A stretch of DNA of 64,000 nt from contig NZ_JAAAKZ010000002.1 in the NCBI RefSeq assembly GCF_009905605.1, forward strand, positions 868,001-932,000, in the 5' to 3' direction. Under the pieces are notes generated by a model. It did no database searches, was not told the origin of the DNA, and saw nothing but the letters and a program-made list of their open reading frames with translations. The position numbers and the translations under genes were made by a program. This DNA is from Runella sp. CRIBMP. Its GTDB lineage: Bacteria > Bacteroidota > Bacteroidia > Cytophagales > Spirosomataceae. Below, piece by piece: positions 1 through 8,778 of the stretch; within the stretch, counting starts at the first letter, position 1, and every line of letters begins with the position of its first letter.

Positions 1-1131
1 GGCGGCTTCTTGCAATTCTTTACTGCTGCTACCGCGCGTGTCGAGCACCACACCGTCGGCCTGAGTAGCTGCGATGAGGTCCGAAAGTCCCTTCAGATGC
101 GCTTTGGGATTGTTGGCATCGCGGGTAGATTCATCCCACGGATTATAACACAAAAACAATTTTGTGCCTTGCGCCCGCAACTCATTTCCCATTTTTTTAA
201 TGTTCGGCAACCCGCCAGGCAAGTCGCTGAACAAATCAAATTGATTCCGCTGGTCTAAGCCTAGCGTGGGCCAGGTAGGCCAAATGCCAAGCACATCGTC
301 GCCGCCGTAGAGGACTTTACCGCGTTTGATAAAATCGTTGATTCCTTGCCCCCATTTTACCCCCAACGAAAAACGCTGGTCCCAAGCCATCATCAAATGA
401 ATGACATAACTCTTACGAATCCACTGTAAATCAGGCCGTTGAAAAAGATAATTATCAAACTGAGCCACGTCAAACAGCTTTCTTTTTTGGAACATCTGCC
501 GTAGTCCTTCCTGCCAATCTCCCGTATAGGTTTCTAGCCAAAGATGGTACGTAACGCTCCCTTTGGGCGGCAGAATGGTCTCAAAACGGCGGCGGGTAGC
601 ATTTTCCCATTTGACACGCCGCATCAATGCACACGTATTTTTGTCGACCATGTTTACGGCCGAAAATCCCAACTCCCACGCATTATCGGGCAAGATTACA
701 TTGACGGGTGCAAAACCAGGTCGAAACAAATGCGCCCGCGACAACGAATGATTTCCCAACCCCGTGATATATACGTGTGATTTAGACTCTCCGAGTGGCA
801 CGACATTCCGAAGCCTTAATGTGTCGGTTGACGTATTTGTAAAGGTAATCACCGTATACCCATCTGACGGTTTGATTTGGTAGGTTACATTTAGCTTATT
901 CTCCAAGACAAAATTCAGTTTTTCGTTTTCAGATTGAAAAACCGTGCGCTCAGTCGTAGCGTATTTGTCATTTAAGACGTAAGAAAACAACGGAAGCGAT
1001 TGATACGCACGAATGGTAGAATCGCTTGTTTTCAACTGCTCAAGGCGTAAAAAACGATTTTCTACAAATGATGGCTGCCATTGAGCAATAGCACAAAAAG
1101 GCAAAAAGAGGACGGTTAGCAATAGTCTCAT
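1..1131 (-). CDS. Secreted glycoside-hydrolase-like protein, 3' end beyond window
   Basis: The minus-strand frame is open from an ATG at 1131 down to base 1, giving 377 residues without a stop, so the C-terminus lies outside the window. It begins with a cleavable-type signal peptide (MRLLLTVLFLPFCAIAQ). A beta-rich region of about 200 residues follows. Then comes what looks like the start of a TIM barrel: a WPTWPTLG stretch, a segment reading LFLCYNPWDESTR and a strand ending GVVLDTRGSS. That pattern recalls alpha-galactosidase-like and other clan-D-type glycoside hydrolases, but I cannot name a family or the catalytic acids from this part. It lies 43 bases after the GNAT gene in the same direction and may share its transcript. 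The substrate is unknown; the coding frame and secretion are well supported. Confidence 0.7.
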   Translation of the reverse strand, partial: MRLLLTVLFLPFCAIAQWQPSFVENRFLRLEQLKTSDSTIRAYQSLPLFSYVLNDKYATTERTVFQSENEKLNFVLENKLNVTYQIKPSDGYTVITFTNTSTDTLRLRNVVPLGESKSHVYITGLGNHSLSRAHLFRPGFAPVNVILPDNAWELGFSAVNMVDKNTCALMRRVKWENATRRRFETILPPKGSVTYHLWLETYTGDWQEGLRQMFQKRKLFDVAQFDNYLFQRPDLQWIRKSYVIHLMMAWDQRFSLGVKWGQGINDFIKRGKVLYGGDDVLGIWPTWPTLGLDQRNQFDLFSDLPGGLPNIKKMGNELRAQGTKLFLCYNPWDESTRDANNPKAHLKGLSDLIAATQADGVVLDTRGSSSKELQEAA

Positions 1132-1174
1132 CAGCAACTTACTTTTTTGTGTAAAGATGCGTAGAGCCTTGCGT

Positions 1175-1615
1175 TTACCCATACTTTTTCACAAACTTAA
1201 AATGGGTCGGTTCCAAGCCTTTACTTTCGTAGAAACGATGCGTATCTACCCGTTTTTTATTGGCGGTTACTTCCAGAATTTTGAAATTTTCACGTTCAGC
1301 CACGTTCATTAATTCCTGAATCAGCAGACTTCCTACGCCTTTGGAGCGGTAATTGTCCACCACAAACATTTCCTGAATCTCTCCTACTTTACCACAATGA
1401 TGGAGTAACCACTGCGTATGAACACTCGCGTAACCCACGCATTTGGCCTTATCAAAAGCCATAAAATAATGACAATCAGGGCTTTTTAGGTTTCTGTTGA
1501 AGATTTCGAGAAATGCGTTAAAATCCAATTTCTCTTCTTCCAACTCACAAAGGAAATTGTAGACAGTAATAACGTCGCTTTCGACGGCTCGTTGAATGTT
1601 AATGGTGGCAGACAC
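1175..1615 (-). CDS. GNAT family N-acetyltransferase
   Basis: A 146-residue single-domain protein with the GNAT fold order. The acetyl-CoA-binding motif A is visible as EIQEMFVVDNYRSKGVGSLL (Q/R-x-x-G-x-G/A type, here RSKGVG), followed by a C-terminal FKILEVTANKKRVDTHRFYESKGL segment typical of motif B. It would transfer an acetyl group from acetyl-CoA to a small-molecule or protein amine; the acceptor cannot be read from sequence. It sits 32 bases downstream of the Rossmann oxidoreductase gene and 43 bases upstream of the secreted hydrolase-like gene, all on the minus strand, which suggests cotranscription but not a shared pathway. Confidence 0.85.
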   Translation of the reverse strand: MSATINIQRAVESDVITVYNFLCELEEEKLDFNAFLEIFNRNLKSPDCHYFMAFDKAKCVGYASVHTQWLLHHCGKVGEIQEMFVVDNYRSKGVGSLLIQELMNVAERENFKILEVTANKKRVDTHRFYESKGLEPTHFKFVKKYG

Positions 1616-1647
1616 AACGGTAAAATAAAAGTGAATCTATGATTACA

Positions 1648-2298
1648 TCAAAACTCTTGCATCAGGTCAGACTCATACACCAGCGTTCCTTTGACGTTGC
1701 TGGAGGTAATGGAAACCATCGCTTCCGCCACCTTATCTGCGTCAATGGCTCGGTATTTGGCAGGGATAATGAATTGAAACAGTTTTGAGAGCCACTCGCC
1801 CGCTTTTTCGCCAAAACGGCTCTCTTGACGCGAACCCACCAACAGGGAAGGGCGGAAAATAAGTAGCGTTTCATAACCCAATTTTCGCAGCGATTCCTCC
1901 ACTTTTCCTTTGACCTGATTGTAATAAAACAAAGAAGTATAGTCTGCGCCCATGGCCGTAATAATGGCAAAACGTTTGGCACCATTGGCCAAGGCTATTT
2001 TTGCGACTTCAATGGGATAGGTATAGTCTACCAGATAAAAAGCTTCTTTCGACCCCGCTTTTTTCATGGTGGTCCCAAGACAACAAAAAATATCATCTGC
2101 TTCAACAAGTGCCGCATCTGGATGGTCAAAATCAAAAATGATACTTTCCAATTTGGGATGGCTACCCGTAAAAGGCTTACGTGTCAGCACTTTGACATGA
2201 CTGTATTTTTCAGAAGCCAATAGCTTTGCTACCACCTTCGCTCCTACCAAACCTGTAGCTCCAATTACTAACGCACTACGTTTTTCGGAGGTCATCAT
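1648..2298 (-). CDS. NAD(P)-binding Rossmann-fold oxidoreductase (HTATIP2-like)
   Basis: A 216-residue atypical short-chain dehydrogenase. The N-terminal dinucleotide-binding motif is SALVIGATGLVGAKVV (GxxGxxG). A later FAIITAMGADYTSLFYYNQVKGKVEE segment carries a tyrosine-x(n)-lysine arrangement (YNQVKGK) as in the extended SDR/NmrA-like group related to human HTATIP2/TIP30. This group binds NADP(H), and many members have no assigned substrate. The ATG at 2298 follows another in-frame ATG-like context (MMTSEK), so the start may be one codon later. First gene of a probable three-gene minus-strand run with the GNAT and hydrolase-like genes. Confidence 0.85.
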   Translation of the reverse strand: MMTSEKRSALVIGATGLVGAKVVAKLLASEKYSHVKVLTRKPFTGSHPKLESIIFDFDHPDAALVEADDIFCCLGTTMKKAGSKEAFYLVDYTYPIEVAKIALANGAKRFAIITAMGADYTSLFYYNQVKGKVEESLRKLGYETLLIFRPSLLVGSRQESRFGEKAGEWLSKLFQFIIPAKYRAIDADKVAEAMVSITSSNVKGTLVYESDLMQEF

Positions 2299-2499
2299 TG
2301 TATAAATGTTTAGGCATTCCTGACGATAATTAGGCTGTATCTGACCAACTCTCTTTATTACTATTTAATATGGATTCGTGTCAATTATCTAAATTCTTTG
2401 CGTTTATATTTTATTCCTATGGTAACAATTGAAGTAAAATGCAAAAAAAAAGGGAGTTGTAAAAGCATCCTCCCAATAATTTATTAAACGGTGCATGAC

Positions 2500-3138
2500 C
2501 TAGAAATCAAATTCTAATACTTCTTCGTCATTCAGTAAAAGCTTGGTTAGTTTGTCGTGTTTACGCTCTGGTCCCTGAATCGCCCATGTCCCACTGATGG
2601 TGTTACCAACCCGATTTTGCACCCCGCGTTTTGCATCTAGCCCCAATTCTTTGAAAAGGCTTTCGTAATTTTTCAACGTTTTTTGTTGATACTTACAAAC
2701 AATGCGGTAGGTACGAAGCTGATTATGACGATTTATGATGTCTTGAATCGGAACGAGCGCGTACAACACAAAAAGTACCAATATAGACGAGGCCAAGGCG
2801 ATTTCATAGTAACCGATACCCACGCACATTCCCAACGCCGCCGTAGCCCAAGCCGTGGCGGCCGTTGTAATACCCGAAACACGGTTGCTCTCCCGGAAGA
2901 TAATGCCGCCGCCGATAAAGCCAATGCCCGTTACAATGTTGGAGGCTATCCGTCCCGCATCTCCCCCTAATTTGGTTGAAATGACCGTAAAAAGCGTCGA
3001 ACCAATGGCAATCAACATCATTGTTCGCAACCCCGCCGATTTGCTATGGTATTCACGTTCTAACCCAATCAGCGCGCCTAACCCCGCTGCAATCAATAGT
3101 CTTATAATATCTTCAGTAAAAAAAAAGCTCATTTTCAT
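2500..3138 (-). CDS. MgtC/SapB family inner-membrane protein
   Basis: A 212-residue protein whose first 140 residues are four to five hydrophobic segments with the MgtC hallmark GLGALIGLEREYHSKSAGLRT, then GIGFIGGGIIFRE. A C-terminal soluble domain of about 70 residues (RTYRIVCKYQQKTLKNYESLF onward) resembles the ACT-like tail of longer MgtC proteins. MgtC proteins in pathogens modulate the F1Fo ATPase and Mg/phosphate homeostasis; in free-living Bacteroidota the role is unassigned. It stands alone between the oxidoreductase and the aminopeptidase genes. No Mg-sensing leader is evident in the roughly 57 bases between its start and the upstream gene's stop. Confidence 0.9.
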   Translation of the reverse strand: MKMSFFFTEDIIRLLIAAGLGALIGLEREYHSKSAGLRTMMLIAIGSTLFTVISTKLGGDAGRIASNIVTGIGFIGGGIIFRESNRVSGITTAATAWATAALGMCVGIGYYEIALASSILVLFVLYALVPIQDIINRHNQLRTYRIVCKYQQKTLKNYESLFKELGLDAKRGVQNRVGNTISGTWAIQGPERKHDKLTKLLLNDEEVLEFDF

Positions 3139-3194
3139 GTGAGGTTTTCCCTCATAATCAGTTATGTACCTCTTAAATCATTATTTACCCCAAT

Positions 3195-4484
3195 TTATTG
3201 ATTCATTAATTCTTCAATTTCCTCAGCTTCAATAGGTATGTGTGCCATCAGGTCAATGTTTCCGTCGGCAGTAATCAAAATATTGTTTTCGAGCCGAATC
3301 CCCAATCCCTCTTCTTTGATGTAAATACCGGGTTCACACGTAAAAACCATGCCAGGCGCAAAAGCACGGTAGCGACTCCCCACATCGTGAACATCCAACC
3401 CCAACAAATGGGAAGTTCCGTGCATAAAATACTTCTTGTAAGCTGGCCAATCGGGGTCTTGTTTCTCAATGTCCTGCTTGGTCAACAACCCCAAGCCCAA
3501 CAACTCACTTTCCATGATTTTGGCCACTTCTGCCTGATACGCATCGGGCATTGTACCCGTCACGAGCATCCCCCGCGCAGCTTTCATTACCCGCAATACC
3601 GCATCGTATACCTCCCGCTGACGCGGTGTAAAACGACCATTAACGGGAATAGAACGCGTCAAATCGGCATTGTAATTGGCGTATTCGGCCGCTACATCCA
3701 ACAGCAAAATATCTCCCGCTTTGCATTGTCGATTGTTTTCAATGTAATGTAGCACGCACGCATTTTTTCCCGAGGCAATGATGGGACTGTACGCAAAGCC
3801 TTTAGAACGCTTTCGGGTAAATTCATGAATAAACTCGGCCTCAATCTCGTATTCCCACACCTCAGGTTTGACAAAATTCAAGACCCTTAAAAATCCATCG
3901 CGGGTGATGTCAATGGCTTTTTGAAGTTGATTAATCTCCTGCGGTTGCTTCACGGCGCGCAAATAATAAGTCAGCGGCGCCAACCGTTCCAATCGGTGCA
4001 AAGGATATCTTTCCTTAAAATCCCGAATGTAGCGCGCATCCCGCGTTTGAACTTGTGCGTCGCTACGGGCGTGTTCGTTGGTGTTGAGGTATACATTGTC
4101 GGCCTCAAAAATCAACTGACTAAATATCAATTCAAACTGGTGAGTCCAATAAATCCGCTGAATACCTGACACTTGCGTTGCCTGTGCTTTGGTTAGTTTT
4201 TCACCTTCCCACACGGCAATAAGCTCATTTGTTTCGCGCAAAAAAAGCAATTCTCGAAATTTAGGATCGGGGTGATCGGGAAATAATACCAGAAGGGTTT
4301 CTTCTTGATCAATTCCTGATAGATAAAACAAATCCGAATTTTGCTTAAAACCCATGGTTCCGTCGGCATTGGTTGGCATGGGGTCATTGGCATTCAAAAT
4401 CACCAAGCTTTTGGGCTTCAACAACTTATAAAGACGTTGGCGATTTTGAATGAATAGCTGAACATCTATCGGTTCGTAACGCAT
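3195..4484 (-). CDS. pepP: Xaa-Pro aminopeptidase (M24B, aminopeptidase P family), copy 1
   Basis: A 429-residue aminopeptidase P. An N-terminal AMP_N domain is followed by the pita-bread M24 domain. The five metal ligands are visible: Asp in LLLDVAAEY, Asp in NADLTRSIP, His in HGTSHLLGLDVHDVG, Glu in FTCEPGIYI and Glu in GIRLENNILI. It removes N-terminal residues preceding proline, using two Mn/metal ions, in the cytoplasm. The frame is open to 4580, but the extra 32 residues would be encoded by an intergenic repeat, so I place the start at the ATG at 4484 (MRYEPIDVQ), which aligns with usual family starts. It lies directly downstream of a second M24B gene. Confidence 0.93.
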   Translation of the reverse strand: MRYEPIDVQLFIQNRQRLYKLLKPKSLVILNANDPMPTNADGTMGFKQNSDLFYLSGIDQEETLLVLFPDHPDPKFRELLFLRETNELIAVWEGEKLTKAQATQVSGIQRIYWTHQFELIFSQLIFEADNVYLNTNEHARSDAQVQTRDARYIRDFKERYPLHRLERLAPLTYYLRAVKQPQEINQLQKAIDITRDGFLRVLNFVKPEVWEYEIEAEFIHEFTRKRSKGFAYSPIIASGKNACVLHYIENNRQCKAGDILLLDVAAEYANYNADLTRSIPVNGRFTPRQREVYDAVLRVMKAARGMLVTGTMPDAYQAEVAKIMESELLGLGLLTKQDIEKQDPDWPAYKKYFMHGTSHLLGLDVHDVGSRYRAFAPGMVFTCEPGIYIKEEGLGIRLENNILITADGNIDLMAHIPIEAEEIEELMNQ

Positions 4485-4499
4485 TCTTTTATAGCTTAT

Positions 4500-4587
4500 T
4501 TCCTCTGTGTACCTTCGTTCCTCTGCAGCAGGTGTTCCTGTGGTTTTAATTAATTTAACCACAGAGGAAAGGAAGTTCACAGAGACT
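4500..4587. repeat. Inverted CACAGAGG-type intergenic repeat
   Basis: Two diverged CACAGAGG-rich arms face each other. On the minus strand, bases 4500-4545 read AACCACAGGAACACC then further CAGAGG and CACAGAGG units. On the plus strand, bases 4557-4587 read AACCACAGAGG, then TTCACAGAG. The centre is a clean dyad: CTGTGGTT at 4538-4545 and AACCACAG at 4557-4564 around an AT-rich 11-base spacer. Similar CACAGAGG strings occur as dispersed intergenic repeats in some bacteria; whether this one belongs to a repeat family of this genome cannot be seen here. Confidence 0.6.
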
Positions 4588-4592
4588 AAATT

Positions 4593-5978
4593 TTAACACC
4601 TTAACCCTTCAATTTCGGCGATTGTTTTGGGGATGGGCTCACCAATCAATTTTGCACCATCGGCCGTAATCACATAATTGTCCTCAATTCGCACCCCGCC
4701 AAAATCAAAATAGGATTTCAGCTTATCGTACTTGATGAACTCCTTAAATTTCCCTTGGCTTTCCCACAATTGAATCAGTTCTGGTATAAAATAAGTACCT
4801 GGCTCAATCGTCAGCGCAAATCCCGCTTCGAGTTCTTTGGCCAATCGTAATGACTTCAAACCAAGCAAATTGCTACGTTCTAGTCCCTCACGGTAACCTA
4901 TATAGTTTTCGCCCAGATTTTCCATATCGTGAACATCCATCCCAATCATGTGCCCAACGCCATGGGGCATAAAAAGAGCTGGCACGCCCAACGCTACCAT
5001 TTCGTCTACATCTCCTTCCAGCAAACCAAGGTTTTTTAAACCTTCAGTCACCGTCCGCCAAGAAATCAAATGACAATCAAGGTACTTCACACCTGGACGC
5101 AACGCATTGATAACGTTCATATTAGCGTCCAGTACAATCTGATAAATTTCTTTTTGTTTTTCGGTAAATGTTTTGTCAACGGGCCACGTGCGCGTAATGT
5201 CGCCTGCGTAATACGTGGCCGTTTCGGCCCCAAAATCACCCAACACAAGTCGGCCGCTTTCGAGGCGATTGCCATGATAATGATTGTGGAGCGTTTGCCC
5301 ATCTACCGACAAAATAATGGGGTATGCCAAATCCCCACCCCCGCTCCTCGCCGTGCCATGTACCGTGCCTACTACCTCGTATTCGTATTTGCCAATACGG
5401 GTAGCGCGAATCGCATTTAGGTGCATCTGTCCCGAAATGTTGACGGCTTTATCCATCTCAATGATTTCGTGATCCGTTTTATAGGAACGTTGGTTGATGA
5501 CCGCCATAATAAATTCCAATGACGCTTTTTGGGGAATTTCGGCCAGCGACCAGCCCGTCAAGTGATGAAGTTTCAGGGTATGCTCAGGACGATACGGCGG
5601 CAGAAAATGTACTGCACGGCCCGCGCTTAGCGCGCCTTTGAGGGTAGCTTCAAGGGCAGATTTCGGAAGAGTTTTGGCCACGCCTACCCTCCCTGCCTGT
5701 TCTTGCAAAGAAGGCTGCGGCCCCGCCCAAATCACCTCATCCATCGTAATTTCATCCCCCACAATCCATTCCTCGCCCGAGTCAGCGTCGATAATGGCCG
5801 CCAGTCCAACTTTATCCAATCCAAAGTAGTACAGAAAGGTGCTGTCTTGTCGAAAATGATAGGTATTATCGGTATAATTCATCCCCGATTCTTCATTTCC
5901 TAAAAATAATAATAGACCGCTTGAAACCTGATTTTTGAGTTTAGCGCGGCGCGAAGCGTAGGTATTAGTTGAAAACAT
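4593..5978 (-). CDS. Xaa-Pro aminopeptidase (M24B, aminopeptidase P family), copy 2
   Basis: A 461-residue M24B peptidase, paralogous to the gene immediately downstream. The AMP_N domain includes YHFRQDSTFLYYFGLD. The catalytic domain keeps all metal ligands: Asp in VLGDFGAET, Asp in YAGDITRTWPVD, His in HGVGHMIGMDVHDME, Glu in LTIEPGTYF and Glu in GGVRIEDNYVI. Between the His and the Glu it carries an insert of about 35 residues (NLGENYIGYREGLERSN and following) that copy 1 lacks, so the two copies may differ in substrate range. It starts at the ATG at 5978 and is followed after 108 bases by copy 1, with the inverted repeat in between. Confidence 0.93.
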   Translation of the reverse strand: MFSTNTYASRRAKLKNQVSSGLLLFLGNEESGMNYTDNTYHFRQDSTFLYYFGLDKVGLAAIIDADSGEEWIVGDEITMDEVIWAGPQPSLQEQAGRVGVAKTLPKSALEATLKGALSAGRAVHFLPPYRPEHTLKLHHLTGWSLAEIPQKASLEFIMAVINQRSYKTDHEIIEMDKAVNISGQMHLNAIRATRIGKYEYEVVGTVHGTARSGGGDLAYPIILSVDGQTLHNHYHGNRLESGRLVLGDFGAETATYYAGDITRTWPVDKTFTEKQKEIYQIVLDANMNVINALRPGVKYLDCHLISWRTVTEGLKNLGLLEGDVDEMVALGVPALFMPHGVGHMIGMDVHDMENLGENYIGYREGLERSNLLGLKSLRLAKELEAGFALTIEPGTYFIPELIQLWESQGKFKEFIKYDKLKSYFDFGGVRIEDNYVITADGAKLIGEPIPKTIAEIEGLRC

Positions 5979-6063
5979 TTGTATTCTTTTGTGAAAAAAT
6001 TGTGAACTTTGTGTGATTTTTTAGCAATTTTAGGGAATCATACGTTTTCTTAACTTACTTAAG

Positions 6064-7611
6064 ATGAAAAAAATTTGGACGACGATAGCGGCGGTGGCGA
6101 TGCTGTCTTTTTCATATAGCTGTTTGGCGCAGACAAAGTACTGGATTTTTCTGAAAGATAAAAATACGACCGATGCGCCAGCAATTTCACCAAAAACGCT
6201 GCAAAATCGTCTCCAGCAAGGGCTTACTTTATTTGATGAAACGGATTTGCCCATAAAGAAAGAATATCTTCATCAGCTACAAACAACTGATTGTCAACCA
6301 ATAAACATTTCTCGCTGGTTCAATGCTGTTTCGGCTCGCCTTACTGCTGAACAATTGCAAGCCGTTAAGTCGCTTCCCTTTGTCAGCAAAATACAACCCA
6401 TCAACGGCCAATTTTACATTGCCAAAACCCAGGCCAATCGCCGCTCTGCGATGGCCCCCGTCATGACGCAGGTCCAAGCCGACGAATTTAAAAAAGCGGG
6501 CCTGAACGGAAAAGGAATCACCATCGGCGTCATTGACGCGGGATTTCTGGAAGCTCCCACCAATAATCTCCTAAAACACATTTTTGACCGCAAAGCCATC
6601 TTGGATAAGCGTGACTATGTTAACCCACCGTTAACGTATTCTGATAAATTTTACACCACTGCCGAAACCTTCTCTGACTTTCACGGAACCGAAGTGATGA
6701 GCGCCATTTCGGGGGCCAATCGTTCCGAAAGCGCCCAAAACGGCTTAGCGACCGAATCCCAATTTTACCTTGCCCGCACCGACCACGGAACCCGCGAATT
6801 TCGCGGCGAGGAAGACAACTGGGTAGCCGCAATGGAGTGGATGGACAGCCTTGGCGTACGTTTGATTAATACCTCATTGGGCTACGCCCAAGGGTTTACC
6901 GATCCCAACGAGAATTATCAAATCAACCAAATGGATGGCAAAACGAGCATCATCAGTCAGGCGGCGCAAATGGCGGCCGACAAAAAAGGTATCTTAGTAA
7001 TCGTATCCGCTGGTAATGAAGGCGACGACCCAAGCTGGCGCATCATTTCCACTCCCGCCGACGCGCAAGGCGTGTTGGCCATCGGCGCTACCAATCAGCG
7101 ATATTGGAACCGCATTGGTTATAGCAGCATCGGACCAGAGTTTTTGCCTTATCTAAAGCCCAATGTTTCCTGTTTTTCTTTATACGGCACGTCATTGTCG
7201 GCACCCGTTATTACGGGCTTTGCGGCGTGTTTGATGCAGGCCAATCCAACATTGACCAACAAACAACTCATCAATCTCATTGAGAAATCAGCGCATTTGT
7301 ATCCCTACGGAAATAATTTTGTCGGTTACGGGGTCCCGTTGGCTTCGCGGGCATTGGCGTTGCTCCAAAATCCTGCCGAATCTGGCACCACCTACGCGCG
7401 GGAAATAAAAGCATCTGGCACATCGCACACCCTCAAACTGCCCGGAACCAGCGATATGGTTTCCGTTTTCCACAAAAAGAATTCAATGCATGTGCTAACA
7501 CAGGAGGTAGTACGCCTCCGCGACAGCCAACTGACGATTCAACGGCAGGAAGGTGAAACTCACACCACCATTGACCTAAAAAGCGAAGTAATTGAGATAG
7601 TTTGGGAATAA
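6064..7611 (+). CDS. Secreted S8 family serine peptidase (subtilase)
   Basis: A 515-residue subtilase with a signal peptide ending near residue 22 (SYSCLAQ). An inhibitor-I9-like propeptide covers about residues 25-120. The catalytic tetrad is complete: Asp158 in IGVIDAGF, His207 in FHGTEV, oxyanion Asn318 in VSAGNEGDD and Ser377 in YGTSLSAP. About 100 residues follow the catalytic domain and form a beta-rich tail, too short and atypical for me to call a T9SS sorting domain. It likely degrades proteins outside the cytoplasm. It is transcribed divergently from the M24B gene pair (85 bases apart) and convergently to the sulfurtransferase gene, with a shared terminator. Confidence 0.93.
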   Translation: MKKIWTTIAAVAMLSFSYSCLAQTKYWIFLKDKNTTDAPAISPKTLQNRLQQGLTLFDETDLPIKKEYLHQLQTTDCQPINISRWFNAVSARLTAEQLQAVKSLPFVSKIQPINGQFYIAKTQANRRSAMAPVMTQVQADEFKKAGLNGKGITIGVIDAGFLEAPTNNLLKHIFDRKAILDKRDYVNPPLTYSDKFYTTAETFSDFHGTEVMSAISGANRSESAQNGLATESQFYLARTDHGTREFRGEEDNWVAAMEWMDSLGVRLINTSLGYAQGFTDPNENYQINQMDGKTSIISQAAQMAADKKGILVIVSAGNEGDDPSWRIISTPADAQGVLAIGATNQRYWNRIGYSSIGPEFLPYLKPNVSCFSLYGTSLSAPVITGFAACLMQANPTLTNKQLINLIEKSAHLYPYGNNFVGYGVPLASRALALLQNPAESGTTYAREIKASGTSHTLKLPGTSDMVSVFHKKNSMHVLTQEVVRLRDSQLTIQRQEGETHTTIDLKSEVIEIVWE

Positions 7612-7632
7612 TACGTCTGATTTGTGACATAT

Positions 7633-7672
7633 AACATCCCTCTTTTGGTAGTCTTACCAAAAGAGGGATGTT
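7633..7672. terminator. Bidirectional hairpin terminator
   Basis: A perfect 18-bp stem (7633-7650 with 7655-7672) around a 4-base loop lies between the convergent subtilase and sulfurtransferase genes. A T-rich stretch follows on the plus strand, so it can serve both genes. Confidence 0.9.
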
Positions 7673-7692
7673 AGTTTTTATTATACCTGTGT

Positions 7693-8553
7693 CTAATCTT
7701 TCGACAAAGTAAACATCGGACGGTCGGTTCTTGACCATTCGCTCCACGAACCCACGTAGAGTTTGGGAATCTCCATTTCAGCATAGGCCATGGCAAGCAA
7801 CGTATGACAGGCGGTCACGCCCGAACCGCAATGAACGATGACATGCTGGGCGTCTCTTCCATTCAAGGCTTCTGTGTATTTTTCTTTCAGTTCGGCGGGT
7901 GAAAGAAAAAATCCATTCGCGTCCAAATTGCTCGTAAAAGGGATATTGGCCGCACCCGGAATGTGCCCCGCAATCAAATCAATGGGTTCAACTTTTCCGT
8001 CAAAACGGTCTTTATCACGCACATCAATCACCAGATAATCAGCATCATTGGCTACTTTTTCCACTTCGTTGATGTCCGACAACGGCAACATCCATTGCAG
8101 TATTTCATAGGTTTTTTCGGGAGTAGCAGGCGTCTCTTCTCCTGAGCTGACAGGGAATCCAGCCTTTACGGCCGCATCCAACCCGCCGTCGAGCACTTGT
8201 ACATTTTCGTGGCCGATGGCTTTCAGCATCCACCAAAAACGAGCGGCTGCATTTCCCCCGTTTTTGTCATCGTACACTACAACGTGCGTGTCGGGCCCGA
8301 TGCCAAGTTGGGTCAACACTTGCGCAAATTGCGTAAGGTCAGGCAATGGATGGCGGCCTCCTTTTGAGGCATCTGCTGGCACATTGGCCAATTGTTTTTC
8401 CAAATCAACAAACAATGCTCCTTCTAAATGGCCGGCGGCGTATCTTTCTTTTGCTCCAGCTCCTGCCCGTGCGTCCACAATAACCAGATTTTTTTCCTGT
8501 ACTGACGCGACCAATTCGGATGGCTTACTAATCGGAGATAACTTTTGTGGCAT
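7693..8553 (-). CDS. sseA: 3-mercaptopyruvate/thiosulfate sulfurtransferase (two rhodanese domains)
   Basis: A 286-residue tandem-rhodanese enzyme. The inactive N-terminal domain contains VIVDARAGAGAKERYAAGHLEGA. The C-terminal domain carries the active-site loop HCGSGVTACHTLL. The CGSGVT loop is the 3-mercaptopyruvate sulfurtransferase type, as opposed to the CRKGVT loop of thiosulfate-preferring rhodaneses. It would transfer sulfane sulfur to cyanide, thiols or thioredoxin in the cytoplasm. The length fits the SseA/TST family. It is a single gene, convergent with the subtilase gene and divergent from the Gfo/Idh/MocA gene 225 bases away. Confidence 0.92.
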   Translation of the reverse strand: MPQKLSPISKPSELVASVQEKNLVIVDARAGAGAKERYAAGHLEGALFVDLEKQLANVPADASKGGRHPLPDLTQFAQVLTQLGIGPDTHVVVYDDKNGGNAAARFWWMLKAIGHENVQVLDGGLDAAVKAGFPVSSGEETPATPEKTYEILQWMLPLSDINEVEKVANDADYLVIDVRDKDRFDGKVEPIDLIAGHIPGAANIPFTSNLDANGFFLSPAELKEKYTEALNGRDAQHVIVHCGSGVTACHTLLAMAYAEMEIPKLYVGSWSEWSRTDRPMFTLSKD

Positions 8554-8778
8554 ATCGTTCAGACGTTTGGGTTAATTCATAATATATACGCAAGTTAGGT
8601 ACTGACTTTTGAATAAAAAAGGGTTAATTTAGGGTTAAAGGGTGTTTTTTTTAGGCTTCCGCAATTCAAATAAGCCCTCTGACTTTCTTATTCGGAGGCT
8701 TAGAACTTTTTTCTTCTTATCAGTTTACGGTGAGAATCAGCGCATTTTACGCTTTTGAAATAAACTTTCATCCAACGT

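Noticed and set aside
4485-4580. N-terminal extension of aminopeptidase copy 1 to an ATG at 4580
   Set aside because: The extra residues are encoded by the CACAGAGG repeat and do not fit the family N-terminus.
3195-5978. A recent gene duplication of the two aminopeptidases
   Set aside because: The proteins differ too much in sequence and length between catalytic residues to be recent copies, despite the shared fold.
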